A stretch of DNA of 9,207 bases from Nitrososphaeraceae archaeon (lineage in GTDB: Archaea > Thermoproteota > Nitrososphaeria > Nitrososphaerales > Nitrososphaeraceae): positions 1-9,207 of the forward strand of contig JAJNBK010000054.1 of the NCBI GenBank assembly GCA_021155845.1, read 5' to 3'. Position 1 is the stretch's first letter. Every line of letters starts with the position of its first letter. This document shows positions 1 to 5,651 of the stretch, piece by piece. The translations under genes and the position numbers were made by a program. The notes below the pieces were generated by a model. That model did not search any database, was not told the origin of the DNA, and was given only the letters and a program-made list of their open reading frames with translations.

Positions 1-29
1 ATGATGAGTGATGGATAAATGGATGTTAA

Positions 30-128
30 TACGACCAAAGCGGCTATAGGTCAAACAACAAGGAATCAAATTGCCATGCATTATGTCCAAATTGTCATGC
101 AGTAAAAACTCGCAGGGGAGATAGATGA
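30..128 (+). pseudogene. HNH endonuclease C-terminal relic
   Basis: An open stretch of 32 codons reads ...SNNKESN followed by CHALCPNCHAVKTRRGDR and a stop. The string N-x-x-ALCPNCHAVKT is typical of the last helix and zinc-knuckle CxxC of HNH (beta-beta-alpha metal) endonucleases, where the usual text is close to SNLQALCPNCHAVKT. The upstream part that should carry the first catalytic His (D-H dyad) is missing: the frame is closed by a TAA at 27-29 and the window begins there. There is no start codon in the remaining frame. I infer a decayed free-standing or mobile-element-borne HNH nuclease of which only the 3' end is left. Short length limits certainty. Confidence 0.45.
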
Positions 129-250
129 GCAAGCAGTCATTTGTTATTGTTGTCGTTGCTGCTACTGTTAGTGGTATGTACTGGTGCTGGTGGTGATTCG
201 GTCGAGTTCAAAAGTTCTGTTATTTACCATGCAGAAAAAAGTTTAATAAT

Positions 251-258
251 TTTTAAAT
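251..258 (+). promoter_or_regulatory. TATA-like box before the DUF4242 gene
   Basis: TTTTAAAT lies 25-32 bases before the ATG at 283, the spacing expected for an archaeal TATA box driving a leaderless transcript. No Shine-Dalgarno sequence precedes that ATG. Confidence 0.4.
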
Positions 259-282
259 GACTGCTTCTAAACTACTGTGTAT

Positions 283-521
283 ATGCCAAGGTTTCTTGAT
301 GCTCATTCTATGAATGATTTTGATGAGAAAGCTCTACAAAAACACAGAAGTTGCCCCTAGATGAATTTGGTGTTAAACACATAAATATCCTCTATAATAC
401 TGAAGCTAACAAAATATTTTCTTTGCTTGATGCTCCAAATAAAGAAGCTGTTGAAAAATATCATGAGCAGAAATATGGCATTAAATGCGAATGGATTATG
501 GAAGTAAAGACTACTGCTTAA
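283..521 (+). pseudogene. DUF4242 (SCO4226-like) small protein, frameshifted
   Basis: From ATG 283 the reading begins MPRFLDAHSMNDFDEKALQK and then hits a stop at 358-360. Adding one A to the run of five A at 338-342 restores an uninterrupted 79-residue protein ending EVKTTA. Its features fit DUF4242, a small ferredoxin-like fold family of about 80 residues that includes the nickel-binding protein SCO4226: an MPxFxDxH start, a central strand, the S-L-x-DAPNKEAVEKYHEQ segment (compare CLxEAPSxEAVxxxH) and an I-x-EV end. The length is right for the family. The promoter-like TATA box remains. It is either a young pseudogene or a homopolymer sequencing error; the corrected product would be a soluble cytoplasmic protein, possibly metal-binding. 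Confidence in the family is good, in the broken state moderate. Confidence 0.68.
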
Positions 522-558
522 GAGTGATAAAAGTTATAAATGGTAATGAGATGCCACT

Positions 559-738
559 TTGAATAGCAATCAGGAGATTTTGTGGATTTCCTATGGTGTC
601 ATCGTGCTACCTATAGAAATACTAAAAGCAACTGCCGTTAAAATACAACAGATTTGCAAGGAAGTGTCCTATCGTGATCATATTATAATAATATATACCA
701 CTGAAACGAATCGGTCATTGTTGAAGTGGGTGATTTAA
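559..738 (+). CDS. Unrecognised short ORF, possibly a relic
   Basis: This frame is open from a stop at 547-549 to TAA 736-738, with no ATG; TTG 559 would be the only early start, giving 59 residues. The translation has protein-like composition, with a hydrophobic strand (WISYGVIVLP), an amphipathic helix (IEILKATAVKIQQICKEV) and a second hydrophobic strand (DHIIIIYTT). No Shine-Dalgarno or clear TATA box precedes TTG 559. I do not recognise the family. It may be the remains of a small alpha/beta protein in this decayed region, or chance. Confidence 0.2.
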   Translation: MNSNQEILWISYGVIVLPIEILKATAVKIQQICKEVSYRDHIIIIYTTETNRSLLKWVI

Positions 739-751
739 GATATCGTTAGAT

Positions 752-892
752 ATGATAATAGGAATGGTTTTAGGTATGGCCTCTAGTCCATTAATGATGA
801 AAGGAATCGCGCTACTTAGGAGAAGAAGAAAACTTGACAAAATATTGCATGAAATAGCTGAAATGAATGAAAAAAATTATCAACCCATATAA
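752..892 (+). CDS. Small protein with one membrane helix, unrecognised
   Basis: ATG 752 to TAA 890-892 gives 46 residues. A hydrophobic, Gly/Met-rich N-terminal stretch (MIIGMVLGMASSPLMMKG, then IALL) is followed by RRRRK and an acidic, coiled-coil-like helix (LDKILHEIAEMNEKN). The pattern of a single membrane helix with positive residues on the inner side and a cytoplasmic helix is plausible for a small anchored protein. There is no Shine-Dalgarno sequence, and in-frame codons extend upstream of the ATG to TGA 731-733, so it could also be the C-terminal end of a longer lost membrane protein. Family unknown. Confidence 0.3.
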   Translation: MIIGMVLGMASSPLMMKGIALLRRRRKLDKILHEIAEMNEKNYQPI

Positions 893-906
893 AAAAGGAG
901 TTTTAT

Positions 907-1059
907 GTGAGAACAAATTTTATCTGTCCTTCTTATGGCATTACTTTTAGCATAGAGGACTTGATAGGCTGATTAGGCCTATCAAAAGATGAAAAGAACG
1001 CCTACATCAGTTGACCTAAATCACTAATGGGAAGTGAACTGCTGCTCCTTTTTCTTTAA
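907..1059 (+). pseudogene. Mini-gene relic with two in-frame TGA codons
   Basis: A GGAG Shine-Dalgarno-like motif (897-900) lies six bases before GTG 907. The frame reads MRTNFICPSYGITFSIEDLIG, then TGA 970-972, LGLSKDEKNAYIS, then TGA 1012-1014, PKSLMGSELLLLFL, then TAA 1057-1059. Both interrupted parts look like protein, and the start resembles a zinc-finger opening (F-x-CPxCGxxFSxEDL) in which the second Cys has become Tyr. Both stops could derive from CGA by one transition. I infer a decayed small zinc-finger-like gene; selenocysteine is not expected in this lineage. The sequence is short and no family match can be run, so confidence is low. Confidence 0.3.
961..985. repeat. Perfect 9-bp inverted repeat with 7-base loop
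   Basis: TTGATAGGC (961-969) and GCCTATCAA (977-985) are exact reverse complements separated by TGATTAG. No T-run follows on either strand, so it is not an ordinary terminator. It could be a dimeric regulator site about 150 bases upstream of the CARF regulator, or an RNA hairpin whose loop starts with the in-frame TGA of the preceding mini-gene. Confidence 0.6.
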
Positions 1060-1089
1060 CCGTTAAAGTCAATTTCTAACTGTTAAAGA
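1054..1089 (+). promoter_or_regulatory. Tandem palindromic operator upstream of the CARF regulator
   Basis: The first site is CTTTAAC-C-GTTAAAG, a perfect 7-bp palindrome centred on 1061. The second, TTTCTAAC-T-GTTAAAGA, is imperfect (six of eight pairs) and centred on 1081. The centres are exactly 20 bp apart, about two helical turns, placing both sites on the same DNA face. They lie 47-82 bases before the CARF-winged-helix start codon, just upstream of a weak TATA-like CTTATTA (1094-1100). This is what an autoregulatory site for a dimeric winged-helix protein looks like; binding is inference. Confidence 0.5.
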
Positions 1090-1135
1090 TCTGTCTTATT
1101 AGCATCAATGCCATATCCCATAACAGAATAATATT

Positions 1136-1813
1136 ATGGCACAGCATCAGTTGACAACACTTCAAATTGCCACTTTCGGTTCTGAAGGTCAGGATGGAAT
1201 AGCATTAGGCATAAGGAGTTTTCCTGTCCACAAGTTGGTTTTAATTTGTTTTGCCTCAGATAAGAGTAAAGCTGAGGAATTCTCAAGGAAAATTCGAACC
1301 GTTCTGGGACTGCCAGTTACAATAACTCTTGTAACAAAAGAAAATGTTATAAGAGATACTATGGAAAGAGTAAATGAAATTTTAAATCTCAATGGTAAAG
1401 AATTCCAGCAGGTTCTGATGAATATAAGCTCGGGAGACAAATTAATTGGTTGCGCTGCTCTATCTTCCGCATTTATAAATGGCATTAAAGCATTTGGAAT
1501 GGATTCAACACATACTGTACCATTGATAATGCCCATTCTCAAATTAAGTTATAATGAGATAATATCAGAAGCAAAGATAAAAATTTTAAAAGCTATTGAC
1601 AGTGCTGGAGGAGTGGTTGACAGTTTGGATCAATTAGAGCAAGCATCTGGATATGGAAAACCACTATTAAGTTACCATGTGCAGGGAAGCAAAGATTCCA
1701 AAGGTCTAGCTGATTTAGGATTACTGGAAGTTGAAAGAGGTGACAGAGGCAAGATCTCTACAAAACTTACAACTTTGGGAAAGCTTTTGGTAACAAGTAA
1801 TGCCCTAAGTTAA
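1136..1813 (+). CDS. CARF-winged-helix regulator (HFX_2341/DUF6293, Csa3-like)
   Basis: A 225-residue probable transcription factor. Residues 8-135 form a Rossmann-like CARF-type domain: beta-1 (LQIATFGSEGQDGIAL), beta-2 (KLVLICFAS, 33-41), a third strand (VTITLVTKEN, 61-70), helix 71-84, and the loop MNISSGDKLIGCAALSSA (95-112). That loop sits where CARF proteins carry N-x-TGGTK, so the ligand-loop signature is present but altered (N96-ISSGDK102). Residues 140-218 form a winged helix: AKIKILKAI, recognition-helix region around LLSYHVQG, and a wing near EVERGDRGKIS. CARF domains usually bind cyclic oligoadenylates or other nucleotides; in this archaeal family they are fused to MarR-like HTHs. 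No cas gene or CRISPR repeat is in the window, so it is an orphan here. ATG 1136 has no Shine-Dalgarno; a tandem palindrome lies upstream, suggesting autoregulation. The family assignment is firm, the ligand unknown. Confidence 0.82.
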   Translation: MAQHQLTTLQIATFGSEGQDGIALGIRSFPVHKLVLICFASDKSKAEEFSRKIRTVLGLPVTITLVTKENVIRDTMERVNEILNLNGKEFQQVLMNISSGDKLIGCAALSSAFINGIKAFGMDSTHTVPLIMPILKLSYNEIISEAKIKILKAIDSAGGVVDSLDQLEQASGYGKPLLSYHVQGSKDSKGLADLGLLEVERGDRGKISTKLTTLGKLLVTSNALS

Positions 1814-1914
1814 GTTATGTATTGTGAATATTAACTAATCAAATTTTTCTTTCTAACATTGATAGATATTCTCATTTCTTTGTTCAAGCTATTTTTTAAC
1901 TGTTGGAGCATTAC

Positions 1915-1922
1915 CATAAATA
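1915..1922 (+). promoter_or_regulatory. TATA-like box for the membrane protein/DUF3179 operon
   Basis: CATAAATA lies 24-31 bases before ATG 1946, ideal spacing for a leaderless archaeal promoter. It lies inside the upstream extension that would be coding if the TTG at 1859 were used, and so supports the later ATG start. Confidence 0.4.
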
Positions 1923-1945
1923 GCAGAATTTTGATTAGTTACTAC

Positions 1946-2545
1946 ATGAAAATTAGCTCTACCCAAATAGTCAGTTATAATGCCAAAAATGCGTTAGTAA
2001 AGGGTATAATCATAGGTATTATTACTACAATAGTTTATCTCGCAGTAGTTGTTATTACAACACCTAGTCTTCCTGCTATTGCTGCTATTAATGCTGCTTT
2101 TAAAATAAACTCTATTGTAATTTTTGGATTAGCAATTGGAATAGGAATGCAGGTTTTTATCTCTACTTACACTAAAGGCTTGGGTTGCAGTTTAGATAAA
2201 AAGAAAAAAGGAATTCTTGGTACAGGTTCAGGAAGTACAGCTCTTAGTTCCTTCTTTTCTTTCTTCTCTCTAGTACCTCTAGGATGTTGTGGGAGTTGGC
2301 TTTTAGTATTATCGATGTTGCCTTGGATTTTCGGAAGTACTCTATCTGTAATTCTAATAGAATACTCTAAACTACTTTCGTATATAGGATTGGCAATAGT
2401 ATTTGGCTTTGCAGGCATATCTGCACTAAATCTTAAAAGAGAATTAGATCGTAGAAACAATACAAAAAACAACTTCAATCAACTAAATAGTCAGGAGACC
2501 GTTAAAGGACATGACAATAAGGAGAAGGAGGAAGCTAGAATTTGA
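1946..2545 (+). CDS. Four-helix membrane protein with Cys-Cys motif
   Basis: A 199-residue integral membrane protein. Hydrophobic segments lie at about residues 18-38, 55-73, 100-128 and 143-162, followed by a charged, Asn/Lys/Glu-rich tail of about 37 residues likely in the cytoplasm. The third helix region holds a GCCG motif (Cys114-Cys115), with another Cys at 81 in GLGCS; paired cysteines between Gly-rich helices recall MerT-like transporters or thiol-redox membrane proteins, but the similarity is only by eye. The frame is open from TTG 1859, which would add 29 residues; I prefer ATG 1946 because of the TATA box at 1915-1922 and the natural short N-terminus. The stop overlaps the start of the DUF3179 gene by four bases, so the two are one operon and probably act together at the membrane. 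Function unknown. Confidence 0.72.
   Translation: MKISSTQIVSYNAKNALVKGIIIGIITTIVYLAVVVITTPSLPAIAAINAAFKINSIVIFGLAIGIGMQVFISTYTKGLGCSLDKKKKGILGTGSGSTALSSFFSFFSLVPLGCCGSWLLVLSMLPWIFGSTLSVILIEYSKLLSYIGLAIVFGFAGISALNLKRELDRRNNTKNNFNQLNSQETVKGHDNKEKEEARI
2525..2531 (+). promoter_or_regulatory. Strong Shine-Dalgarno before the DUF3179 TTG start
   Basis: AAGGAGG at 2525-2531 ends ten bases before TTG 2542. Together with the TTGA stop/start overlap it supports a non-ATG start and translational coupling to the membrane protein upstream. Confidence 0.6.
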
Positions 2546-3708
2546 GTCATAACAACCGTCTCAAGAAAAACGTCGATAAAAAAGCAATAGCTGTAATGGC
2601 CATGCTATCAATATTTGGTACTATCTTATCGGTAATTATTATCGTTCCTATAATTAACAGTAATCCTACTTCTATTACTATTGCTGCTGTGGATAATACA
2701 AATTCAGCAGCAGCAGCCGTCACTGCTGAAGAAAAAGAAAAGAGTATTGTTCCTCTAGATCAAATTGTTAGCGGAGGACCTCCTCCTGATGGTATTCCAT
2801 CAATTGATAATCCTAAATTTATATCAGTACAAGAAGCTTCTAAATTTTTGGAAGACTCTGAACTTGTACTTGGTTTAAACATTAATGGTGATATTAGAGC
2901 ATATCCTCTTCAAATCTTAGTCTGGCATGAAATTGTAAATGATGAAGTTGATGGGGTTCCTGTTGCAGTAACTTACTGTCCTTTATGTTTTACCAATCAA
3001 GTGTTTAATCGTATAATTGATGGGCAAGTAGTTGAATTTGGAACCTCAGGTAAATTGTATAATAGTAATCTGGTAATGTATGATAGAACAAGTAAATCTC
3101 TTTGGAGCCAAGCTCTAGCAGAAGGAATAGTAGGTAAGTATGCAGGTACTAAATTGGAAAGAGTACCATTTGATTTAGCTTACTGGAAGGAATGGAAACA
3201 ATTGTATCCTGATAGCAAAGTACTTTCAAGTGATACTGGATCTAACAGACCTTATGGAGCAGACCCATATGGAGATTATTATACTAACTCTGATGTACTT
3301 TTTCCAGTCTCCAATAAAGATGGTAGACTTAATTTAAAAGAGATTGTAGTAGGATTTGAAAATAAAGGACAATACAAAGCATACAAACTACAAGAAATAG
3401 AGAACAAGAAGGTCATTAATGATCAAGTAAATGGTAAATCTATTACACTATTCTCATTACATCCATTTATGGTTAGGGCATATGATCCTGTCGTAGAAGA
3501 TGGAGCAGAGAAGATAGTATTGCAATTTGATTATAATGCAGAAAACAACAAATTTATTGATAAACAAACTGGAAGCGAATGGAATTTTGAAGGAAAAGCA
3601 ATCAGCGGACAGATGAAAGAAAAACAACTCACACGTATAGCATTTGATGAAGGATTCTGGTTTGAATGGGTAGCGTTTCATCCTAAAACCGAGATATACC
3701 CTGGCTAG
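2542..3708 (+). CDS. DUF3179 domain protein, membrane-anchored
   Basis: A 388-residue protein. A basic N-terminus (RLKKNVDKK) and a hydrophobic segment at residues 15-40 make a signal anchor, so the domain lies outside the cell membrane. DUF3179 covers roughly 70-386, with its hallmarks: the LDQIVSGGPPPDGIPSID opening, RAYPLQILVWHEIVND (119-134), VTYCPLC (143-149, Cys146 and Cys149), the FGTSGKLYNSNLVMYDR block (166-182), SLWSQ (186-190), and the C-terminal FWFEWVAFHP (372-381). The YCPLC pair, close to conserved His and Trp, suggests a metal- or redox-active site; the family's biochemical role is not established. The start is TTG 2542 with a strong Shine-Dalgarno, overlapping the stop of the upstream membrane gene; the first internal ATG (2596) would cut off the basic part of the signal anchor. 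Complete and normal in length. Confidence 0.92.
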   Translation: MSHNNRLKKNVDKKAIAVMAMLSIFGTILSVIIIVPIINSNPTSITIAAVDNTNSAAAAVTAEEKEKSIVPLDQIVSGGPPPDGIPSIDNPKFISVQEASKFLEDSELVLGLNINGDIRAYPLQILVWHEIVNDEVDGVPVAVTYCPLCFTNQVFNRIIDGQVVEFGTSGKLYNSNLVMYDRTSKSLWSQALAEGIVGKYAGTKLERVPFDLAYWKEWKQLYPDSKVLSSDTGSNRPYGADPYGDYYTNSDVLFPVSNKDGRLNLKEIVVGFENKGQYKAYKLQEIENKKVINDQVNGKSITLFSLHPFMVRAYDPVVEDGAEKIVLQFDYNAENNKFIDKQTGSEWNFEGKAISGQMKEKQLTRIAFDEGFWFEWVAFHPKTEIYPG

Positions 3709-3787
3709 ATAGTCAGGTAGATAATTTTCCTTTTACTTTCCAACAACAGAAAAAGAAGTTAAGTATAATAATAAACTAGTTGATAGT

Positions 3788-3801
3788 CTTTTTTCTTTTT
3801 C
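3788..3801 (+). terminator. T-rich terminator after the DUF3179 operon
   Basis: A pyrimidine tract CTTTTTTCTTTTTC lies about 80 bases after the stop; a shorter T-rich run is found at 3725-3739. Archaeal termination needs only such U-tracts; no hairpin is present. Confidence 0.35.
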
Positions 3802-3981
3802 AAACATAATATAACAATTTCAAAAAATTGGCATCAGAAGGAAGTGAGAGACTTAACTGACAAAAAATTAAAAATGCATATATACCGCTTACAGAGTCAG
3901 TAAAGCATTTGTTATTATAGCTATTGAGATAAAAAGAGATAAAAATTTATTGTGTGCAATGAAATACATCTGATGTGTTCA

Positions 3982-4074
3982 TTATATTGTTAACGTATTA
4001 TCGCCTTCTTCATCACTGAGAATTTTGAATTCACTTCTTCAAATATGTATTTTTTTATATTGTCTTAGCTTCAT
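3982..4074 (-). pseudogene. Possible short relic, unknown family
   Basis: On the minus strand MKLRQYKK is followed, after a shift at a T-run (A-run on this strand) at 4050-4056, by KYIFEEVNSK, and after a second shift by ILSDEEGDNTLTI and a stop. Each piece looks like protein, and joined they would make a peptide of about 32 residues. Two shifts are needed, so this is weak evidence for a decayed small gene. Confidence 0.2.
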
Positions 4075-4105
4075 TAATAGATACAAGGCACTAACTAGAG
4101 TTTTG

Positions 4106-4147
4106 CTCTATAGATGGTGATAGTAATATCCTCTGTCTACTATAGAG
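4106..4147. repeat. 8-bp inverted repeat with wide loop
   Basis: CTCTATAG (4106-4113) and CTATAGAG (4140-4147) are exact reverse complements separated by 26 bases. No T-run follows. It may be chance in AT-rich DNA or a remote regulatory site. Confidence 0.3.
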
Positions 4148-4430
4148 AGCATATCTATAACAATATAAGGTTGACTTATAGTATTTGTATTAAACCGTAC
4201 AGGAAATAGCTAAAGGGATAAAGATTGATTAGAAAAATAACCTTAGTCTAAAATAAAAATATCCTAGATCTACAATGTATATGTTAGAGCAACCATATAC
4301 ATCTGTCTTTACTTGTACTGTTAGCTCTGTGGCTAGATATAATATCTTGAAAACTCGTTCATCAATATCTTGATTATTAAATTATCACTTGAACTATTAT
4401 ACTTTTTTTTAATGTATTCTAGGAATAGCC

Positions 4431-4436
4431 TTTATA
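4431..4436 (+). promoter_or_regulatory. TATA box for the secreted two-domain protein
   Basis: TTTATA lies 23-28 bases before ATG 4459, with no Shine-Dalgarno in between, matching a leaderless archaeal promoter. Confidence 0.5.
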
Positions 4437-4458
4437 CAAAGATAAGATCTATCTGTTG

Positions 4459-5052
4459 ATGAAAATAGATAACAACAAAAAGTACCCAATAATGTTGTCG
4501 CCTATAGCAATAGTAGTTTTGGTTGCCATCATTGCTTTGGCTCCAATGGTGTCGCAGCAACAACAACGGATTCTAGCACAACAAGAACAACAACAGCCTG
4601 GACCAGGCTCAGTATTGAAATTATCTAGAGCAAACGTTCCAATTGATATTCCATTAATGAAAGGATACGAGAATGGAAATGAAATATTCTTTATAGCAAC
4701 AGATGCATCTAACGAAAAGACTGCGGATATAATAACAAATAAGACTGGCTTTAAAGCAAACTTCGCACCAATTTTAGCACAGACTCCAGAAGCATCCCGT
4801 AATCAAATATATGCCTTTACGAATGGAATTGCAGGTAATGGTACATTTGGCTTTCAACTTCCGATTGTAAATGCAAAACCAGGAAATGAAGGATATAGTC
4901 CACTAGAGCAGTTAAGCTTGGTTATGTGGAATCAAGGAGTGACGGCTAGAGAATTGAAATCAGTTCAAGAAATAATGACTGCTCAACAGAATGGGGAGTT
5001 ATCTATAAACAAGACATTCAATGCAGATAAAGCAAGACAAGAATGTCAATGA
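4459..5052 (+). CDS. Secreted two-domain protein, first half (DUF7482-like)
   Basis: The first 197 residues of what appears to be one longer gene. MKIDNNKKYP plus a hydrophobic helix (11-31) ending near Ala make a signal peptide or anchor, followed by a Gln-rich linker (VSQQQQRILAQQEQQQ, 32-47). The exported domain spans 51-195 and contains IYAFTNGIAGNGTFGFQ (117-133), YSPLEQLSLVMWNQG (146-160), LKSVQEIMTAQQNGELSI (166-183) and a Cys at 196. Several N-x-S/T sites suggest glycosylation. The same landmarks recur in the downstream frame, so the protein is an internal duplication. ATG 4459 is chosen over TTG 4456 because of the TATA spacing. The frame ends at TGA 5050-5052 just after the Cys that is conserved in the second domain, with the second domain continuing in the +1 frame. 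The family is archaeal and, to my recollection, DUF7482; function unknown. Confidence 0.7.
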   Translation: MKIDNNKKYPIMLSPIAIVVLVAIIALAPMVSQQQQRILAQQEQQQPGPGSVLKLSRANVPIDIPLMKGYENGNEIFFIATDASNEKTADIITNKTGFKANFAPILAQTPEASRNQIYAFTNGIAGNGTFGFQLPIVNAKPGNEGYSPLEQLSLVMWNQGVTARELKSVQEIMTAQQNGELSINKTFNADKARQECQ

Positions 5053-5554
5053 CGATACTCCTTACATGGGTGGAGGACAAGTAACAAACATCGATACTCA
5101 GAAGATGATTGTAACTATGGTAGCCCATAGAGGATGGGGACCAGATGGCAAGACTGTATATTATATAGTAATAGATGCAACACCAGAAATGCCAGCAATG
5201 ATGATGGGAGTACCTAATGTTCCAGCTGATGAGCAGATCGTAAAAACAGCTGTAGCTCCTGACCTATTCCAGTTTATGAATGGAATTAATGGCTCAGGTC
5301 CAATGGGATTCCAAGCTGGGATTGGATCCGCTGGACCAACTGATACGAATTACAGTCCTATGTGGACAATCTCCTTCATAGACTGGAAAGATCCTTCACA
5401 GGCACGAGTTCTAGAGACTCTGGATGATATAGCTGCGATGCAACAAGCTGGCTTGATAACGATAACACCCGCTATGGATGGTAAACATGTAGTTAACTGT
5501 CCATTCTTTGAGCCATCGACAGTATTTGAACACCAACGCAAATCAACTTCTTGA
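5021..5554 (+). CDS. Secreted two-domain protein, second half in +1 frame
   Basis: This frame encodes 177 residues from ATG 5021, but the first ten overlap the end of the first half and are probably not used. From NDDTPYMGGGQVTNID on, it is a second copy of the upstream domain: LFQFMNGINGSGPMGFQ (82-98) matches IYAFTNGIAGNGTFGFQ, YSPMWTISFIDW (111-122) matches YSPLEQLSLVMW, and LETLDDIAAMQQAGLITI (131-148) matches LKSVQEIMTAQQNGELSI; both copies end with a Cys (C160 here). It has no signal peptide and no Shine-Dalgarno near 5021 (the nearest purine run, 4993-4998, is over 20 bases away), so independent translation would leave it in the cytoplasm. Best read as the C-terminal half of one exported protein of about 370 residues, split by a one-base insertion, a sequencing error or a programmed +1 shift. 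Confidence 0.65.
   Translation: MQIKQDKNVNDDTPYMGGGQVTNIDTQKMIVTMVAHRGWGPDGKTVYYIVIDATPEMPAMMMGVPNVPADEQIVKTAVAPDLFQFMNGINGSGPMGFQAGIGSAGPTDTNYSPMWTISFIDWKDPSQARVLETLDDIAAMQQAGLITITPAMDGKHVVNCPFFEPSTVFEHQRKSTS
5041..5053 (+). other. Probable +1 frameshift junction
   Basis: The sequence GAA TGT CAA TGA C ends the first frame. Omitting one base near 5047-5050 gives Q-E-C-(Q)-(N)DDTPYMGGGQV and joins both domains. The stop is TGA followed by C, a weak context that also occurs in the bacterial prfB shift, but there is no clearly slippery codon. Confidence 0.45.
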
Positions 5555-5572
5555 CGTTGTTAAAAAACAAAA

Positions 5573-5598
5573 TTCTTCTTTCCTTTTTTTATTTTTAT
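5573..5598 (+). terminator. T-rich terminator after the two-domain gene
   Basis: A pyrimidine-rich tract with runs of eight and five T begins about 20 bases after the stop at 5554, typical of archaeal U-tract termination. Confidence 0.5.
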
Positions 5599-5651
5599 TA
5601 TTGTCTTGAAGATCTCTTTGCAGGGCATTTGTAACAACATTGCATGAAATT

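Larger units (their letters stand above)
3802..4430. other. Long intergenic region, mostly without genes
   Basis: No intact gene is visible on either strand. It contains a possible minus-strand relic (3982-4074) and an 8-bp inverted repeat (4106-4147). The minus strand between about 4075 and 4195 stays open for longer than expected, with one stop in the middle, but no known motif was recognised. Confidence 0.5.

Noticed and set aside
125..196. 23-residue ORF beginning MSKQSFVIVVVAA
   Set aside because: Very short, no Shine-Dalgarno or TATA box, overlaps the HNH relic and ends in an odd Trp/Cys run; likely chance.
907..1014. Selenocysteine reading of the two TGA codons with the hairpin at 961-985 as a SECIS
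   Set aside because: Archaeal SECIS elements lie in untranslated regions, this lineage is not known to use selenocysteine, and no selenoprotein family fits; decay is simpler.
1189..1542. Minus-strand frame of 117 codons opposite the CARF gene
   Set aside because: It lies wholly inside a well-supported gene and has no recognisable domain; a shadow of that gene.
1859..1945. TTG start adding 29 residues to the membrane protein
   Set aside because: A TATA box at 1915-1922 fits ATG 1946 and lies inside this extension; no Shine-Dalgarno precedes the TTG.
5350..5541. Minus-strand 63-codon frame
   Set aside because: Opposite the second half of the secreted protein, with no recognisable features.
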